The notes under the pieces: generated by a model | Told to the model about the DNA's origin: nothing | Database searches by the model: none | Seen by the model: the letters and a program-made list of their open reading frames with translations, nothing else | DNA from: Diadema setosum | Lineage: Eukaryota; Echinodermata; Echinoidea; Diadematoida; Diadematidae | Length of the DNA stretch: 64,000 bases | Assembly (NCBI GenBank): GCA_033980235.1 | Contig: CM067067.1 | Coordinates: 10,394,401-10,458,400, forward strand | Direction of reading: 5' to 3' | Program-made: the position numbers and the translations under genes | Part shown: piece by piece, positions 1 through 13,122 of the stretch | Numbering within the stretch: the first letter of the stretch is position 1 | Layout of the letters: every line of letters begins with the position of its first letter

Positions 1-2550
1 TATGGTACATAATAAACTGCTTATATACTCACATACTGTTCAAGAGCTCTACGTGTTATCCAATACATATTTAATAGTAATCGTGCGCCCAACGCTATTC
101 TAACAGGCCTTCGTGAAAAAACAATGATTGCACTCGCAAGTGCAATTAATTTTTTAGTCTACCTTTATACAGATAATATGATTATAACATATATACATAT
201 AATATAAATGAGTGTGCGTGTATGTGAGTTTGTGTGTGTATGTGTGTGGATATGTGTGCGTGTATTTTTTGTAGAGGCGAAGAGAAGCTTTTTACAGAAA
301 GGAAAAAACAACAACACCCATAAAGTGTCGACCAATCAGCAACAGTCGTACTCAACTCCCCCCCCCCCTTCCCTCGAACAAACATTGATTATGTTGGTTA
401 TAAAAAAAAAATACTGTTCATAACTGGCAGTCGAGGTGAACTAATAGTTGATTGCATTGAAGGTATTGGAAAATGATGTTGGCAGAGAAATATAAATCAA
501 CGACTGACAGGAAGCCAATTGCTCGATGATTTGGAGTCAAGTGGAGTGCAGTGGGCATGGAAAGTTGAGTCGTGAAAAATAACGAGCCGAGGAGAAGTGC
601 AGGCCTGGCCCGTAGCGCGCAATGATGCTGGGTACGATAATAATCTTCGGCAAATGTCAGAATTCACCTCAGTGTTTGCCGAGAATGCGTACTTCTATTT
701 GACGGTGATGTTATTAACGACGGATAAACGTGAGCTCACGATTCAATCTTACACATCAGAGAGCTGTTATATAGCGCGCTGAACTCATTTTGAGGGGAAT
801 CGTGTGACAAACTTCGGCTAATACATAGTCATTTAATATTTTGGAAACGTCTTCTGTATTCACACACAATCTAAATTGGCAGGTTGATAGACTTAGATAG
901 ATGAAACGTGTCAAGGTGAAAGAAATTTATGATTTACATATCATTTGGAAAAAAAAATCTTGATCCAATCGCTCTTGTTTGCAACAATCACGAGTCAATG
1001 GGACTTTATGAAGGGACAGTCATCCAGGGAGAACTGTACTTGTTGAGAGCTCCTCATGTTTTGGTATTTTAAAAACAAAAAAGAAAAAAAAGAACTGAAT
1101 TTTCATAATCAAGCACACGGAGACAACAAAAAAACTTAGACTGTTTCTATCGCTACCTGTGTACCCGTGAAGCTTGTCTTGCTATAGAGTTTGAATGACA
1201 TAATGACATCCTCAGACCTGATGGCGACGCCATGTGACAAGGGAACTGAAGGTATAAACCTCTCCGAAAGACGGTGTCTCTGGGGGCGCGACGCGCTTCG
1301 GTGATCAAAGGTGACACGAGCTTTTCCACGTGGGGCGAACAACGAAGCAGAGATGAGAAAACACCTTCATCAATTTTTCAACAAGTCAGTTATTTCTACT
1401 TGTTAAAACACAATGTTTCTCGTCTTCAAATAAAGATGAAGCAGTGGTTTCGATTATCTTGCAGACGGTCCCGTTTTGAAAAATATGATAACATGGAAAA
1501 AACACTTTAAGTCTTACTCAAAGCTCGACTTAATGGGAAGTTGTGTTGTGGTGATTATTGCGCCAGCCACTGGTCGTGGACATCCGCATTTCATTCTCTT
1601 TCTATAGCCATAAACGAAATAAAGACGTGATCCCTATTATGCTACTATGATTTCAAGTCATGCGTTTCGTATCTGTATAAGACATTAAAGTAACGTTCAT
1701 ATACGATTTCTTGACGTAGAGCCGCCTCCATCCATTTGACCAACGTTGGTGCTGTGTAGCCTTTTGAGTCTGGCTTTCTCCCCTCTTCTTTCATCAAGGA
1801 GAGGGACATTTTCTGACTGATTAAACCAACAACACCTCGTTTGCAAGAGCCTCGCGTCTCACTTCTTGCGTGTGTTGTTTTAATCATCGTGGTAATCGAT
1901 GATTCCAAGCCTAGAGAATGCAACTGTTCGCAGCTTTCCTTTTATTTTTCTTGTAGTTTCGGACAGTTTTTTCTTGATTGTGCTTTAGGACACCACAGCA
2001 ATGAAGACTAATTCCTTCTTTGATAGTTTGCTAAAAGCATTGATTGCAGTTTCGGGATATCGCTCATATTCAAGTACATCTCTTTGCGTCACGTACACGA
2101 CGTACCGAGAGACGTACTAATTGGATTAATTTTCAAGCCTCTGAGTTAGTTATAGAAATGAAATAAAAGGCAGCCGCGGAGAGGCCTTGAAAGATGACAG
2201 AAATAGTGCAGACTGCGCAGGGTCAATGTTACACCCAAGCTCTCCACACTCTTGTGTGGAATAACATTGGGCGTCGTAAATTGATGCCGCCGAGATCAAA
2301 GGGGGCTGCAACAGGCCTGAGAAGGCGGTTGTCCGCCACAGGAATCTCCTCCCAGAGAAACTAGATACACGTATGCCTGTAATTCAAGAGTAATTGACAA
2401 CTCATAGGGCGATTTGAAAAAGAGTGAGAGATTTTTTGGCAAACTTGTTTGCTCTCTACTTCATGCGAGCACACATTTGATTTAAGCGTGCGTGACGAAC
2501 CACCTGCGAGCGGCGACAGTAGCGTGTTTACCTACCAGTGGAGAGAAGCT
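1..2550. other. Non-coding stretch, no gene seen
   Basis: AT-rich sequence with a short GT-rich patch near 206-262 and a C-run near 359-368. The open frames here are short, lack recognisable domains and are not flanked by convincing splice sites. The 92-codon minus frame at 1645-1923 has ordinary composition but matches no family I recognise. Confidence 0.5.
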
Positions 2551-2559
2551 TTTCGTGTC

Positions 2560-2660
2560 GACGAGTTTTATGGGGAGCACACGGCAGAAGAGGTCTCCTA
2601 ATACTACCAACGGGACGGTATGATGACACACTTAGTGGGACCGAGGACCGATAATTTCTT
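2560..2660 (-). repeat. Possible SINE-body fragment
   Basis: The segment contains a GGGACGGTATGAT block followed by an AGTGGGACC block, in the same order as in the SINE near 32590-32650. This resemblance over short blocks is the only evidence. No tRNA-like head is evident here, so it would be an old fragment. Confidence 0.25.
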
Positions 2661-3199
2661 TATGATGAAACGATCGCCATTTGCACTGCGAAGGGAACGT
2701 GGGCTTGAATACCGCGAGATGTTATTACGTTGTCGTCGCACTGTGGTTCGATTCCAGGTTTGCCGGCGCTCCTTAACAATAAGGAAAGCGACACCCTAAT
2801 GTTAAACTTCATTTCCATGTCTTTATTTCGTTATTCTGTGCAGCAGCAGCAACGTGGCTTTACATTTGTCCTCGTCAATCCAAAGTCGGTAATTTCCGTC
2901 TGTCCATCAATTCAAGTTCGGACATAATACCGTCGTGTGATGTGTTCATATCTTAGCATGACGGATATGCAAAAAAAAAAAATATTGTAGTTTGAGGCCT
3001 ACATTTTGCACAGATACGTTTCTTAACGTCATGATTACGGTGATGACGATCATGGCGTTTGTTACAATCATTATTGTTATGTCATTATCATCATTGTCAC
3101 AGTTGTCACTACTGTAGATAATTTGATTAAAGGACATATCATGATTAATTACAGTTTAGTACAATTAAGTACGAGTTTGATATTGCAATCATTATCGCA

Positions 3200-3304
3200 A
3201 CAATTATTTATTTATGTACGTATGTATTTATGTATGCATGTGTTTAATATTTATTTATTTATTTATTTATTTATCTATCTATTTACATACTTATTTATTT
3301 GAAG
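3200..3304. repeat. (ATTT)n / (TATC) simple repeat
   Basis: Imperfect tetranucleotide repeat dominated by TTTA units, with a few TATC and TATG interruptions. Sequence on either side (2661-4870) shows no supported gene. Confidence 0.8.
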
Positions 3305-4872
3305 ATATTTATATAGAATAAAAAGATCAGCTTACAGCTGTTTTATGTTTTAAGTCCTGGATGGACATTGCAATTTTCTGCACAGGCGAATACTCTTTGA
3401 TAGAAAGACAACAACAAAAGAACCAAAGAATAAAACATTTTCCAAGCAGTAATGTAATCCATCCGCATTTTCATGAATTCAAATATATATAATGAAATGA
3501 CAAAGGAGTAGATTACGAAGTGAGTCATATATCAAAAAAAATATGGTCTTTTGTGATCAAGTTTTGCGTACTCAAATTCAGGTCTAGTGTGTACAGTGTT
3601 ATTGTGCCTGACACATGAATGCTTCAATGCAGTTTAAATGCCCTTTCACGCTGTATTTAAAAACACTTAACTGATTGTTGTTTCTTTTTTGCATTTACGT
3701 TAGTGTCTGATGTTTATGCTCTTACTATACTCTGCATTATCTTTTGATCATCCTATGTCGGCCTATGATATTTTGTACAATGCATACGGGGTTTTTTCTG
3801 TTGTTGCTGTTGTTGTTGTTGTTATCGTCGTGCTGTTAGTTTCACCTTTAGCGGGAGAATATCCTTAGGCTGACATATAAAAGATCATGGTCTTGGTGGT
3901 GAAAAGAAACAAGTTCATTTCAACTTTGCTGTTCTTTTCCGTCTTGACTTGATTGTAAAGAATATACCAAAAATAAGTCGACTGACGCCCCCTTCAATAA
4001 AGACGATCGACCCTCGGTATCTTCTTGTAGTGTTCGAAGGGGAAGTCAGAAGATAAAAAAAAAACACCATTGTGACATAATGATTTGCAAGAAATATTAG
4101 AGAAACGATTCTTTATTTGTGAGCGTCATCCAAACATTTCACAGCAGAGACGGCTGAACAAAAATCAATAAATATCCACACGGTATGGCATTCGATAGTT
4201 TCATGCATGAAAATGAACTCTATACACCGCACTGCGGACCCTGGCACTGCGGGAAGTGTCTCCGTGCTCGCATTGCCTGCGGCTACTTTCCGCGCTTCCT
4301 TCCACGCTATACCACTCCGGGGTTTGACCACGCTGGCGAATTGTAAATATTACATCGGTCTGAAATGTATCCGGGCCTCGAATGCCTCATGGTTGACCTT
4401 TGCATGTCTAACCGATACAGTTTGTTGTTGTTGTTTTTTGTTGTTGTTGTTCTTGTTCTTGTTGTTGTAATTGAGTGTGCATGTTTATTTCCTTGTTTTT
4501 CCCCTCCTACTCGTTCCAAACTTCTTCTGTTTTTGACCGGAACACAACATTGTGATACTATACCGTGAATAACCACTTGCCTTATTTGCACAGATTTTGT
4601 GGTTCCACATTCACGCACCGCGGTATAAATTCTGTACTGCGGTGCGTGCAGAATCTATAGAGAGGATATACCGCTCTAGACTATCTAGTTGGAGATCTCG
4701 AATGCAGCCCGAGCCTTCCCTGTAATGGAACAGAAGAAACGAAACGGACATGTTTTGCCTTCGATGTTCCTTTTTATCAAATTGCGCCAATTGGCACCTG
4801 GCGATGCTAGGGGTCCAATGGTCAAACGGTACCCACACTGGAGAATACATTCTCCCCTATTATGCCTCAGTG

Positions 4873-5128
4873 GGGGCGCTGTGGCAGCCATAGTGGACAA
4901 GACTCCCGACTCCAAATCGGAAGACGAGAGTTCGATTCTCGCCCAGTGATTACGTCCTTGGACAGGATGTTTTTACCCACCATGTCCCTCTCGACCCAGG
5001 TGTATCAATGGGTACCTGGCATTGCTAGGGTTATGATAATGGCAGGGCCCTCTGGTAGAGCAGTGGAAACTTTGAAGAAGCTACCCTGGATAAAGAAGAC
5101 ATTATTGCTATTATCATCCCCGAATGAA
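4873..5128 (+). mobile_element. tRNA-derived SINE
   Basis: The head resembles a tRNA gene. There is an A-box-like segment (TGGCAGCCATAGTGG) near 4882-4896. An anticodon-like stem-loop CCGA-CTCCAAA-TCGG follows, whose loop would present CCA. A B box, AGTTCGATTCT, lies near 4930-4940. A non-tRNA body follows, and the element ends in an ATT-rich tail near 5100-5128. A shared body fragment (GGGCCCTCTGGTAGAGCAG) recurs at 40768, which supports a dispersed family. It is a retroposed SINE rather than a functional tRNA: the D-arm is poor and the body continues without a terminator. Transcription by Pol III is known for the class and not shown here. Confidence 0.7.
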
Positions 5129-5181
5129 TTAAACTGTTTTCTGAACATAGTGAGCAAACAAACCCATTGTACGTTGTGGTA

Positions 5182-5545
5182 TTAAAGGGGATGGCTAGTA
5201 ACTGATCAGTGGGAATCAGTAGGAATGCTGGGGATGATTGTTCCAATCCTTGTGGAATTCATTTAAGAGTACATTATATATCTATTGTTGTGTGAAAATT
5301 ATTTGCGTCAGAACGGTCTCATATTCAAGTAATGTGCAGTTTAATGCCCCGTCACTGTACAGGCATGCTAACCTGGAAACATTAAACTGCACATTACTTG
5401 AATATGAGACCGTTCTGAAGCAAATAATTTTCACACAACAGCAGATGTATAATATACTCTTAAATGAATTTCACAATGATTTGAACAATCATCCCCCAGC
5501 ATTCTCACTGATTCCCACTGATCAGTTACAAGCCATCCCCTTTAA
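5182..5545. mobile_element. Fold-back MITE-like element, TTAA ends
   Basis: Two arms of about 165 bp, 5182-5346 and 5380-5545, are inverted copies of each other, roughly nine bases in ten matching by eye, around a 33-nt spacer. Both outer ends read TTAAAGGGG. No protein is encoded; the open frames inside simply read through the arms. TTAA targets are known for piggyBac-like and some other DNA transposons, so a non-autonomous DNA element is the likely identity. Transcribed, it would form a very long hairpin. Confidence 0.75.
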
Positions 5546-6154
5546 GCCCTGACTAGGGCAGGACATGAAGGGCTTCGATTCACTCCTTCTCTGCTTCAAT
5601 ATTCCCTAAAAATTAAAGTTTGCCAAGACGAGAACTTTGTGGTGGTGAATATGAAAAGCCTCCAACTTCTGTGGCCGTTCACGTAATCACGTATAAGATG
5701 GGAAAATATCCTTCTCCCCGACTCCCATCAAGGACTGAACAAGATTCATTGGATGTCGATACGCTGGACTCCAAAGGTCACGGTAGCCGCATTACACACA
5801 ATACGTCGTCCCCAACAACCGTATTCAATCGTAAATCATGACGCCACTGAAATCACATACATCATCATGCACACAACAAACAAAATCCTGGTCCCCAGAG
5901 AGTGTATACCCCTAACGTACTATACATCCTGAGGGGTGTCGAAGGCCATACGAGTGGTAAGTAAAGGAAAATAGTACATAATCTGAAGACTTGAGAAATG
6001 TGTACTGTTGTGCATTAATGTTCACCGAGGAGGAGAACTAGCTAGTATGACAAGCTTCAATTCTTCTGCACAAAGGATGAGGAAGAAAAGGGATGAAAAT
6101 GGAAGGCCAAACACAGTTTACAGTCCGTTGTGGTCCTTTTCAGCAGTACAGAAG

Positions 6155-6195
<41 letters not shown>
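6155..6195. repeat. (TG)n microsatellite
   Basis: Pure TG run of about 20 units. The surrounding 5546-7300 region shows no supported gene; it also holds a G-run near 6699-6713. Confidence 0.95.
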
Positions 6196-6198
<3 letters not shown>

Positions 6199-7321
6199 GA
6201 GGTTTGCACAGTTTAAGTTAGCAAATCATCGAGGCATAGGTGCAATTGACTCATTAAGCATATTAAGATGCAGTGTTCCAGCACCAACCGGACTCTTTTA
6301 ATCATAAAAGCGAGATCATCTACTCAAGGGAGAGAAGTGGAAGCGATCGACAGTACGTTCACCGAGAAACCAGGATCTCCGCTTTACAAGTCTGGAACCC
6401 TACCCAGTGCACCACCTTACTGCTACATCACGTAGAGTCCTGGACCATCATGGTTGAAGAAATTGAAACAAAAGAAGTAATAACAACAAACTGCCACCAT
6501 ATTTTAATGTCTCATTCATTATCGACATATTTGGAATCAACGTTGTCAGAGTACGCTTGTTGAATTATTCGTTTCTTGTGACCTAAATCCTACGTGGGTT
6601 AGCCACTACGAAACAAAATATACCACAGACAAACCGTTCTTCCCGTAGTTCGTTACATTCTCATTTGGGTTACCCCTCCCCTTCCATACTGTCGCAGGAA
6701 AGGGGGGGGGGGGGGAGAGACAACCAGTCTTGAACTCTGCATCCATCGACAGGTGACACAATGGGTCGAGTTCCTGGTAATCTTCAAGTGTCTTCACATA
6801 CTCAATAAGACAGACGCATTGCCCGTCGTCACGTACCGAAGTGTGCGCTACCGTGAATGTTCAATAAACGGGAGAACATGGATTCTTTCTCTAGACATAG
6901 CCTTGGCACCTCATCACCAGTGGCAACGTCCGCTAATAAAGTAAAAGAGAAAAATAATGGATGAGGGGGCAAGGAGTGGTGGGATGGGGAAGGTGGCAGG
7001 AGTGGAAGGAGGGAAAGGAGGAGAATGGACAAGCACAGAGCGTCCGAATCGACATTCATTTGTGAATTCCATCCTTCTTCTTATTTTTTGTTGCGATATT
7101 GATCTTAACGGTGACGGTGATTAACCCACAAACGGTTGTCATTCTCGAGAGCGAAGAGGAAGAAGGCACGCTGTCGTATAAGGGAATGGCGCAAATGCAC
7201 TTGGCAACGGGGAAATGTTTGATGTTGTCAACCCCTCCAGACGCAGACGAACGCGTGTGGCGCAATATTTAGAAACAATATCCGTTATGTTCGTGTTCCC
7301 ATGTTTGCCCTAACCCCCTTC

Positions 7322-7412
7322 CATCTACTCCTCCTCCCACTCTTCCTCCTCCTCCTACTCTTCCTCCTCCTCCTCCTCCTCCTCCTCCTCCTCCTCCTCC
7401 TCCTCCAACTCC
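7322..7412. repeat. (CTC)n polypyrimidine tract
   Basis: CTC/CTT trinucleotide repeat, almost pure pyrimidine on the plus strand from about 7365 to 7406. The leucine-rich open frame across it is a by-product of the repeat. Confidence 0.9.
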
Positions 7413-8023
7413 TCCCTTTACATCAGGGCTTGTATAACCTTATAGAGCCACGCAAGTGTTCCTGTTTTAATGAAAGAATGAAGACAGCCAAAATCCACCC
7501 TTCTCCTTTCCGACACTGTGTCAATCTTGCAGTTGACAACAATGTTTTCAGCGAAAACTCACTTTATCATGAGACATAATAGAGAAGAAACGATCACCCC
7601 CTTTGGATGTGACATCAAAAGTCATGGTCAAAGGGGAACGAATATTGTTCTCAGAGCTACCGAGATATTAGAGACAGGGGGAAAAAGTGGGATGAACAAA
7701 ACAAGTATTCGTGAACTGTTTTCGTTTTACTCAACATCATGTCCCAAAATGCTTGAGGATCGTCAGCCTCCTAGTAGAGCGTGCCCTTTCGAGCGTAAAA
7801 GACAGGGGTAAACCCACAGTTATTGGTTACTAGCAATTAGAACAGAGAGAGATATGAAACTGGATACATGAATCATGTATGTGCACATTCCCATTCTCAA
7901 TATTGAAAAGAGGGTCGAAAAAAAGGAACAGAAAATCAGTACAACTTGAATAGCATGGTATGCTCTCAAAAATATTAAATCAGAGTGACTAGGCCGAAGA
8001 ACTTGAAATTACTTGAGCAAATT

Positions 8024-8612
8024 TTAAAGGAGAAATCCATGCTAGCAAAAAGTTAATTAGAACAGAAAGTGCAAAATGCTACAAGCTCAACAGTGAAAAT
8101 TTGATTAAAATAGGATAAAGATTTGGAAGTTAAGGAATTTTAAAGTTTCTCTAATTTTCAAGAAACATCTCTTGAACTGTCAACGTGAATGATGCACGTA
8201 GTGAGCTAATGGTGTTATCGCCTCACAATTTGCAACCTACTGGTGGTTTGTACCTAAAATCCAGAAATTTCCGGTTTTTAGGCCAAACGGAATTAGACCC
8301 CACTCAAAAATTCTAACATGTCTGACTGCTCATTATTTTGAAGCTATAATTCAACCAAGGAAAACATTATTTTTTTTTACACTTTGACAGGAGAAGAACT
8401 GAATTCGGGTCATTTATTTTTGTACTTGATCAAGGGGAAAATGTTTACTTGAGGACACCATCAGCTCTCTCATTTCTATATTAGTATCAACATACTGTTC
8501 GGGAACGGTTGAACAAAAATGAGCAAATCTTTAAAATTATATGACTTCCTGCGATTTTCTTAATTACGACTTTGATCGAATTTTTACTGTGGTGCTTGTA
8601 AAATTTGGCCCT
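8024..8612. mobile_element. Diverged fold-back MITE-like element
   Basis: The left end reads TTAAAGGAGAAATCC. The left 200 nt and the reverse complement of the right 200 nt align loosely: the GAAAATTTGAT / AAAAATTCGAT blocks and the TTTTAAAG-TTT / TTTTAAAG-ATT blocks occur in the same order and spacing. The right terminus is less clear than the left. No coding potential is visible. It resembles the better preserved 55915-56534 element in layout. Confidence 0.45.
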
Positions 8613-8639
8613 TTCTTTCCAGAACAACTTTCAATTGTC

Positions 8640-10450
8640 AGCTTGAGTCAGTGACACATTTTGAACTCTGTAAATGGGAGAACAATTTAATCACACGGCG
8701 GAAGCGTATTTTAAGTCACTATAAAAAAAGAACAGCGAGGAACCAGGAAAAGTTTTATGTTAACTTCTTTTTCTAGTGTGTTTCCCGTTGCAACGACCTC
8801 TCTGCGAACTGATAAGTGATTCGACGCAAAATGTAATTATGTTGTCGTGATTTCATTGCGAGGATGCGTATTATATTCTTCCTCCCGTAGACTGACGAGG
8901 AAACCAATAAGTGAAAACGGGTTAAACTCGATTTTTTTTCTTCTTCTTTTGCTTTTGCTTTCGTTTATCGTAGGAAACATACAAGGAATGTCAGAAGAAA
9001 CCAGTTTCAAGAAAACAAAATTTAGCCAACGGCATCGTCCATATCGCGTTTCACGAATATAGCACACGGCACACACATGATTTAAAGAATTAAATTGTTC
9101 CAGTCAACATAGTTTTGATTTTCCAGAACGTTGCCCTAAAGATATGTCCTTCTTTTAGCAAACTCAACCAAAGTACATCACATGCTTTGCTCAGAAAGAT
9201 AATTTCAAATGTCATATTCACTAAAATGTTTGGTTCCGAGCAGTTAATATTTTGTGTGTGTGCGCTAGATTCTTTCGTTACTGATTTTCCTAATATACAG
9301 ATGCACAAATACTACAATATAGTAAGGGAATATGGAAATATTTTTGTCATCTCATTTTAAGGTTTATAGAGCAGGAAGGCCAATCGAGAACAAACTTAAT
9401 AGTAGCTTGCTCAACGCCGTCGAATTATCACTGGCCAATCAGTTGTATGTGTGGCGACGGGAGAAAATCGCTGAAAAACGATTCCGTGGATAGCAGGGTT
9501 ATGTGATAATGACAAACAGATACTCACTGTATGTTCATAATATGGATGTATCCATATCTCTATCTTTCTATCTATCTCTCTTCTTTTCAAAATGTCTGCC
9601 TCTTATGTTCTCTTTCTCAATTTACCTATCCATCTTTGCATATATCTCCTTCTCTCTTTTCCTCCTACCTATAGACCTATCAAGCTACCTTTCCATCAAT
9701 ATTTACCCTTTGTCTTTCTAGCATGTCTCTGCGCCTTTATTGGACAACATTTTCGATCATTAATTGTTTGTCAGAGCACAAAGCTACAAATGATATTCGT
9801 CAAACCATGGCAACAGGTGATGGTTAAACTTCTCTGTTAACTTCACGGACGAAGGCAGTTCATATATAGCATCTTCAATTCGTCTGACACGTCTGAAGTT
9901 CACCAAAATGTCGCCCAAGCGTCGTCATCCCAAAATTGCCTTCAAACGGAAGGGGACGTGAAGCTCTGGCGCATTCATGTTGACATTATCACACGCACGA
10001 GATCGCTGCACATAAATGGGAAGGACGAGGATAACGCGCTGGAAATAAATCTTGTTAGCGACTAAATCGGCATTATCCACATCTGCAATCAATGGGAAAC
10101 ATATTCATTTCAGCTTTGATTAATTTGATTTTTTTTTTTTCGTCCAGGCCGGTTCGAGGTTCGATGGATGAATTTCCCACCGAGGTGCGGCACGCGTACC
10201 GAATTTTGCTCCCGAGAGGGGGAAAGCAATCCTTCCTGTGTACTGCGAGTAGAAATATTTCATTCACTCTTTACTGATTGTTTCGGGGTGTATTTGTTGT
10301 TCTTGTTTGGCGTGTGTGCGTAAACAATGAGTTAGTGACCTACTTTTTTTTCGGGAGACGATATTAAGCATTGGAAAAAGAATACATCAAAATCTAGCTC
10401 AGACGGCGTACAGAATGCACTCGCAGGTTAAATGTGTAGGGGTGTATTTC
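8640..10450. other. Non-coding stretch, no gene seen
   Basis: AT-rich, with a TCTA/CT-rich patch at about 9555-9720 that produces serine- and leucine-rich spurious frames. No domain or convincing splice pair was found. Confidence 0.5.
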
Positions 10451-10454
10451 GTGC

Positions 10455-10468
10455 GTGTGTGTGTGTGA

Positions 10469-10538
<70 letters not shown>
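10455..10538. repeat. (TG)n microsatellite
   Basis: Long GT/TG run with one interruption (GAA) near 10467-10470. The following region to 12740 has no supported gene; it contains a G-run near 11887-11899 and a C-run near 12172-12182. Confidence 0.95.
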
Positions 10539-10540
<2 letters not shown>

Positions 10541-12738
10541 ATCTCAGTATGTACATGTCCGTATAGAGGCCCACTTCACCGCGGAGTGAGATTATGACTA
10601 GTTAGAGTAGAATGAAATCGATAAAATGCGTGCAGAATTCCACAAATCTTTTTTTTTTAATGAAAGATACTCAGTCCCTGTATTTGTTAATGAGATATTA
10701 TGTAGGGAAAATGGCAAATGACTATTCTCCCTGCCTTCTGGAGAAGCTAGGTCTTACGATGTCCTTCAATAATTACTTTTTGTGGAACTGCTTTTATATT
10801 TTGTTGGAATTGTTCTTCTGTATATTACGACTTCGATGTATAGCATTTCAATCTAGACAAGGCATTATTAATTCAGTATAAAGCTGAATTTTGAGTTATC
10901 CACTGTATGCTTGGACAAACTTTCCATGCACGCACGATAATCAAGCAATGGATTTGGATGATACTGTCTCGTGGGTGTAGATAATAGATTTCAGGATAAA
11001 GGAAATGAGAAGAAGAAATAAATTGAAGGGTTATAGAATATGCCTTCTGCGTTTGATTGCCCGATAATGTCTTTGGAAGCTGTTAACCAGCAGACGATTA
11101 CAAGATCTGCCCTGTAGTGAACGCGCGTGACTTCTCCCTGCTGGAACTACTAAGGCGTGTTTCCTACAAAGTCGTTGCCATGGCACTCGGCTTGTTGCCT
11201 GTTTTCATGAATCAGGATCAGGGTTATAGTCCTGATAAATAAGTTTTGAACATTCCTATATAAGAGTGAAAGAAATCTGCACGATGCATCATTTCAGACT
11301 GAACTACAAGACACTGACACTTCGCATGTGCTGAAAAAGAACCATTTCTGTTTTTCTCCTCCATTTTCTTTTGCAACATCCAACGATATGTCTCTTACAC
11401 ATCGTATATAATCCAGTTGCGAATGAGAGAGAGGAATATAAGAAAAATTACAAAACCCTTTCAGCGCAGCAGGACAACGAGCGTCTATAATAGTAATCAC
11501 TTCAATATAATGGCTGTATAATTATTACACGTGCCAAACGTATTAGATATCTCACCGTTGTCGCGATTCTGATCGATGGTACGTTTCCTTAACTCCAGAA
11601 TCGGTTGTTTGTTTGGCTATTTTTTATTCATCCTCGCCACGCAGTTAATCATGTGGGAAGCTGCATTCAAAGCTATTTACCTTGGAAAAATTAAATTCTT
11701 GATATCTAGTTCATAATTCTGGAGCAATTATACGTCTTTGTTTGCCTTTTACGTGTTTGATTCCTAATTTGATGAGTTGTTTTTATGTTGTTGTTTTGTT
11801 TGTTATTCCTAACAAAAGGCCTGACGCGTTTTGAGAATACGTTATGATACGAAAGAGGTGCTGGGGAGTGGGACGGGGAGGGGATGGGGGGGGGGGGGAG
11901 TGCATCAGCATTGAATCAAAATCGCTCTCGCAGTTTGTATTGCGGGGACTCGGGGGAGACTGAAAGCGATCCTTCTTGTATGCACCGCTGGCACATCACC
12001 CCCTCCCCTCCATGTTGTAACGATTAGTCAACAACCACGTCCCAATGTGTCTGATTTGGATTTACTCAACTACGTGGACAAGATACGAATAATCATACGA
12101 ACAAGATACTGGTAGATTTAATCACGTTTCCCAGACATATTTGATGTCTATGCATTTTTTGTTTGACCCCTCCCCCCCCCCCTCCACCCAAAAAAAAGGA
12201 AATCTTTGTCGATTGTCTGTGCTTTAGATGTGTTGCCATTATACAAAAGAATTAAAGATATATTGTACGAGAATGAAATATTTTTGAAATCTCAAGCAGA
12301 GTGAACTCTAACGGCCTACGCGACTCTAGAGAAACATGGTGTAGCGTTGGCAGCTTTTATTATCGATCCACTCAATGCCAACTTTCCATTTCAATACAAT
12401 CATTACTTCATCAATTAGCCTAATAAATGAGCTAATTAGCCGTTCGACAGCATCCTATAGAAAACTCGCTGATGACCAACCACTGACCACTGGTTGCAAA
12501 GGTCTTCCGCCAATGAAACTTGGACATAAGGAGGCTTATCATGACACCGCTGACACCGAAATCTGATAATCAGAACAACAATAGTAATAGAAATGGGGAC
12601 ATTTCAGTTTGTTGCATTCAATATCAACGTAGTACAGTTATGTATCCTGAATCTAGTGCACCATGTATAGAGCTCGGAAAATGTGAACTATTCACATCAA
12701 AGGAGCCCTTCTCGTGCGTAAAGAATTCTGTCCTGCGT

Positions 12739-12740
<2 letters not shown>

Positions 12741-12827
<87 letters not shown>

Positions 12828-12836
12828 GATAGATAG

Positions 12837-12870
<34 letters not shown>
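12741..12870. repeat. Compound (GT)n-(GATA)n-(GA)n microsatellite
   Basis: About 41 GT units, then GATA units, then about 15 GA units, directly adjacent. Spurious cysteine/valine and histidine/threonine open frames on both strands come from it. Confidence 0.95.
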
Positions 12871-12873
<3 letters not shown>

Positions 12874-13026
12874 CCATCAGCATGCAAAGTACGCAGTTAT
12901 GAATTCAAAACAAATTTGTGAGCAGATACGTTTATCCGACAGGAGAGCATATAGGGTAATCCCATCCCACTTTAGAATATCAGTCTTGACCCGAAGTTTG
13001 GGATCTCCAGCAATGCCTATAGTATG

Positions 13027-13122
13027 GATGTTGTTGTTGTTATTATTATTTTTATGTTATTGTTGTTTTTGTTGTTCTGGTTGTTGTTGTTATTATTTTT
13101 GTTATTCTTGTTGTTCTTGTTC
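13027..13122. repeat. (GTT)n-rich tract
   Basis: Imperfect TTG/TTA/TTC triplets giving Leu/Cys-rich frames. 13123-14710 shows no supported gene. Confidence 0.7.

Noticed and set aside
4873..4950. A functional tRNA gene (Trp-like anticodon CCA)
   Set aside because: The D-arm does not fold properly, no T-run terminator follows and a SINE body continues directly.
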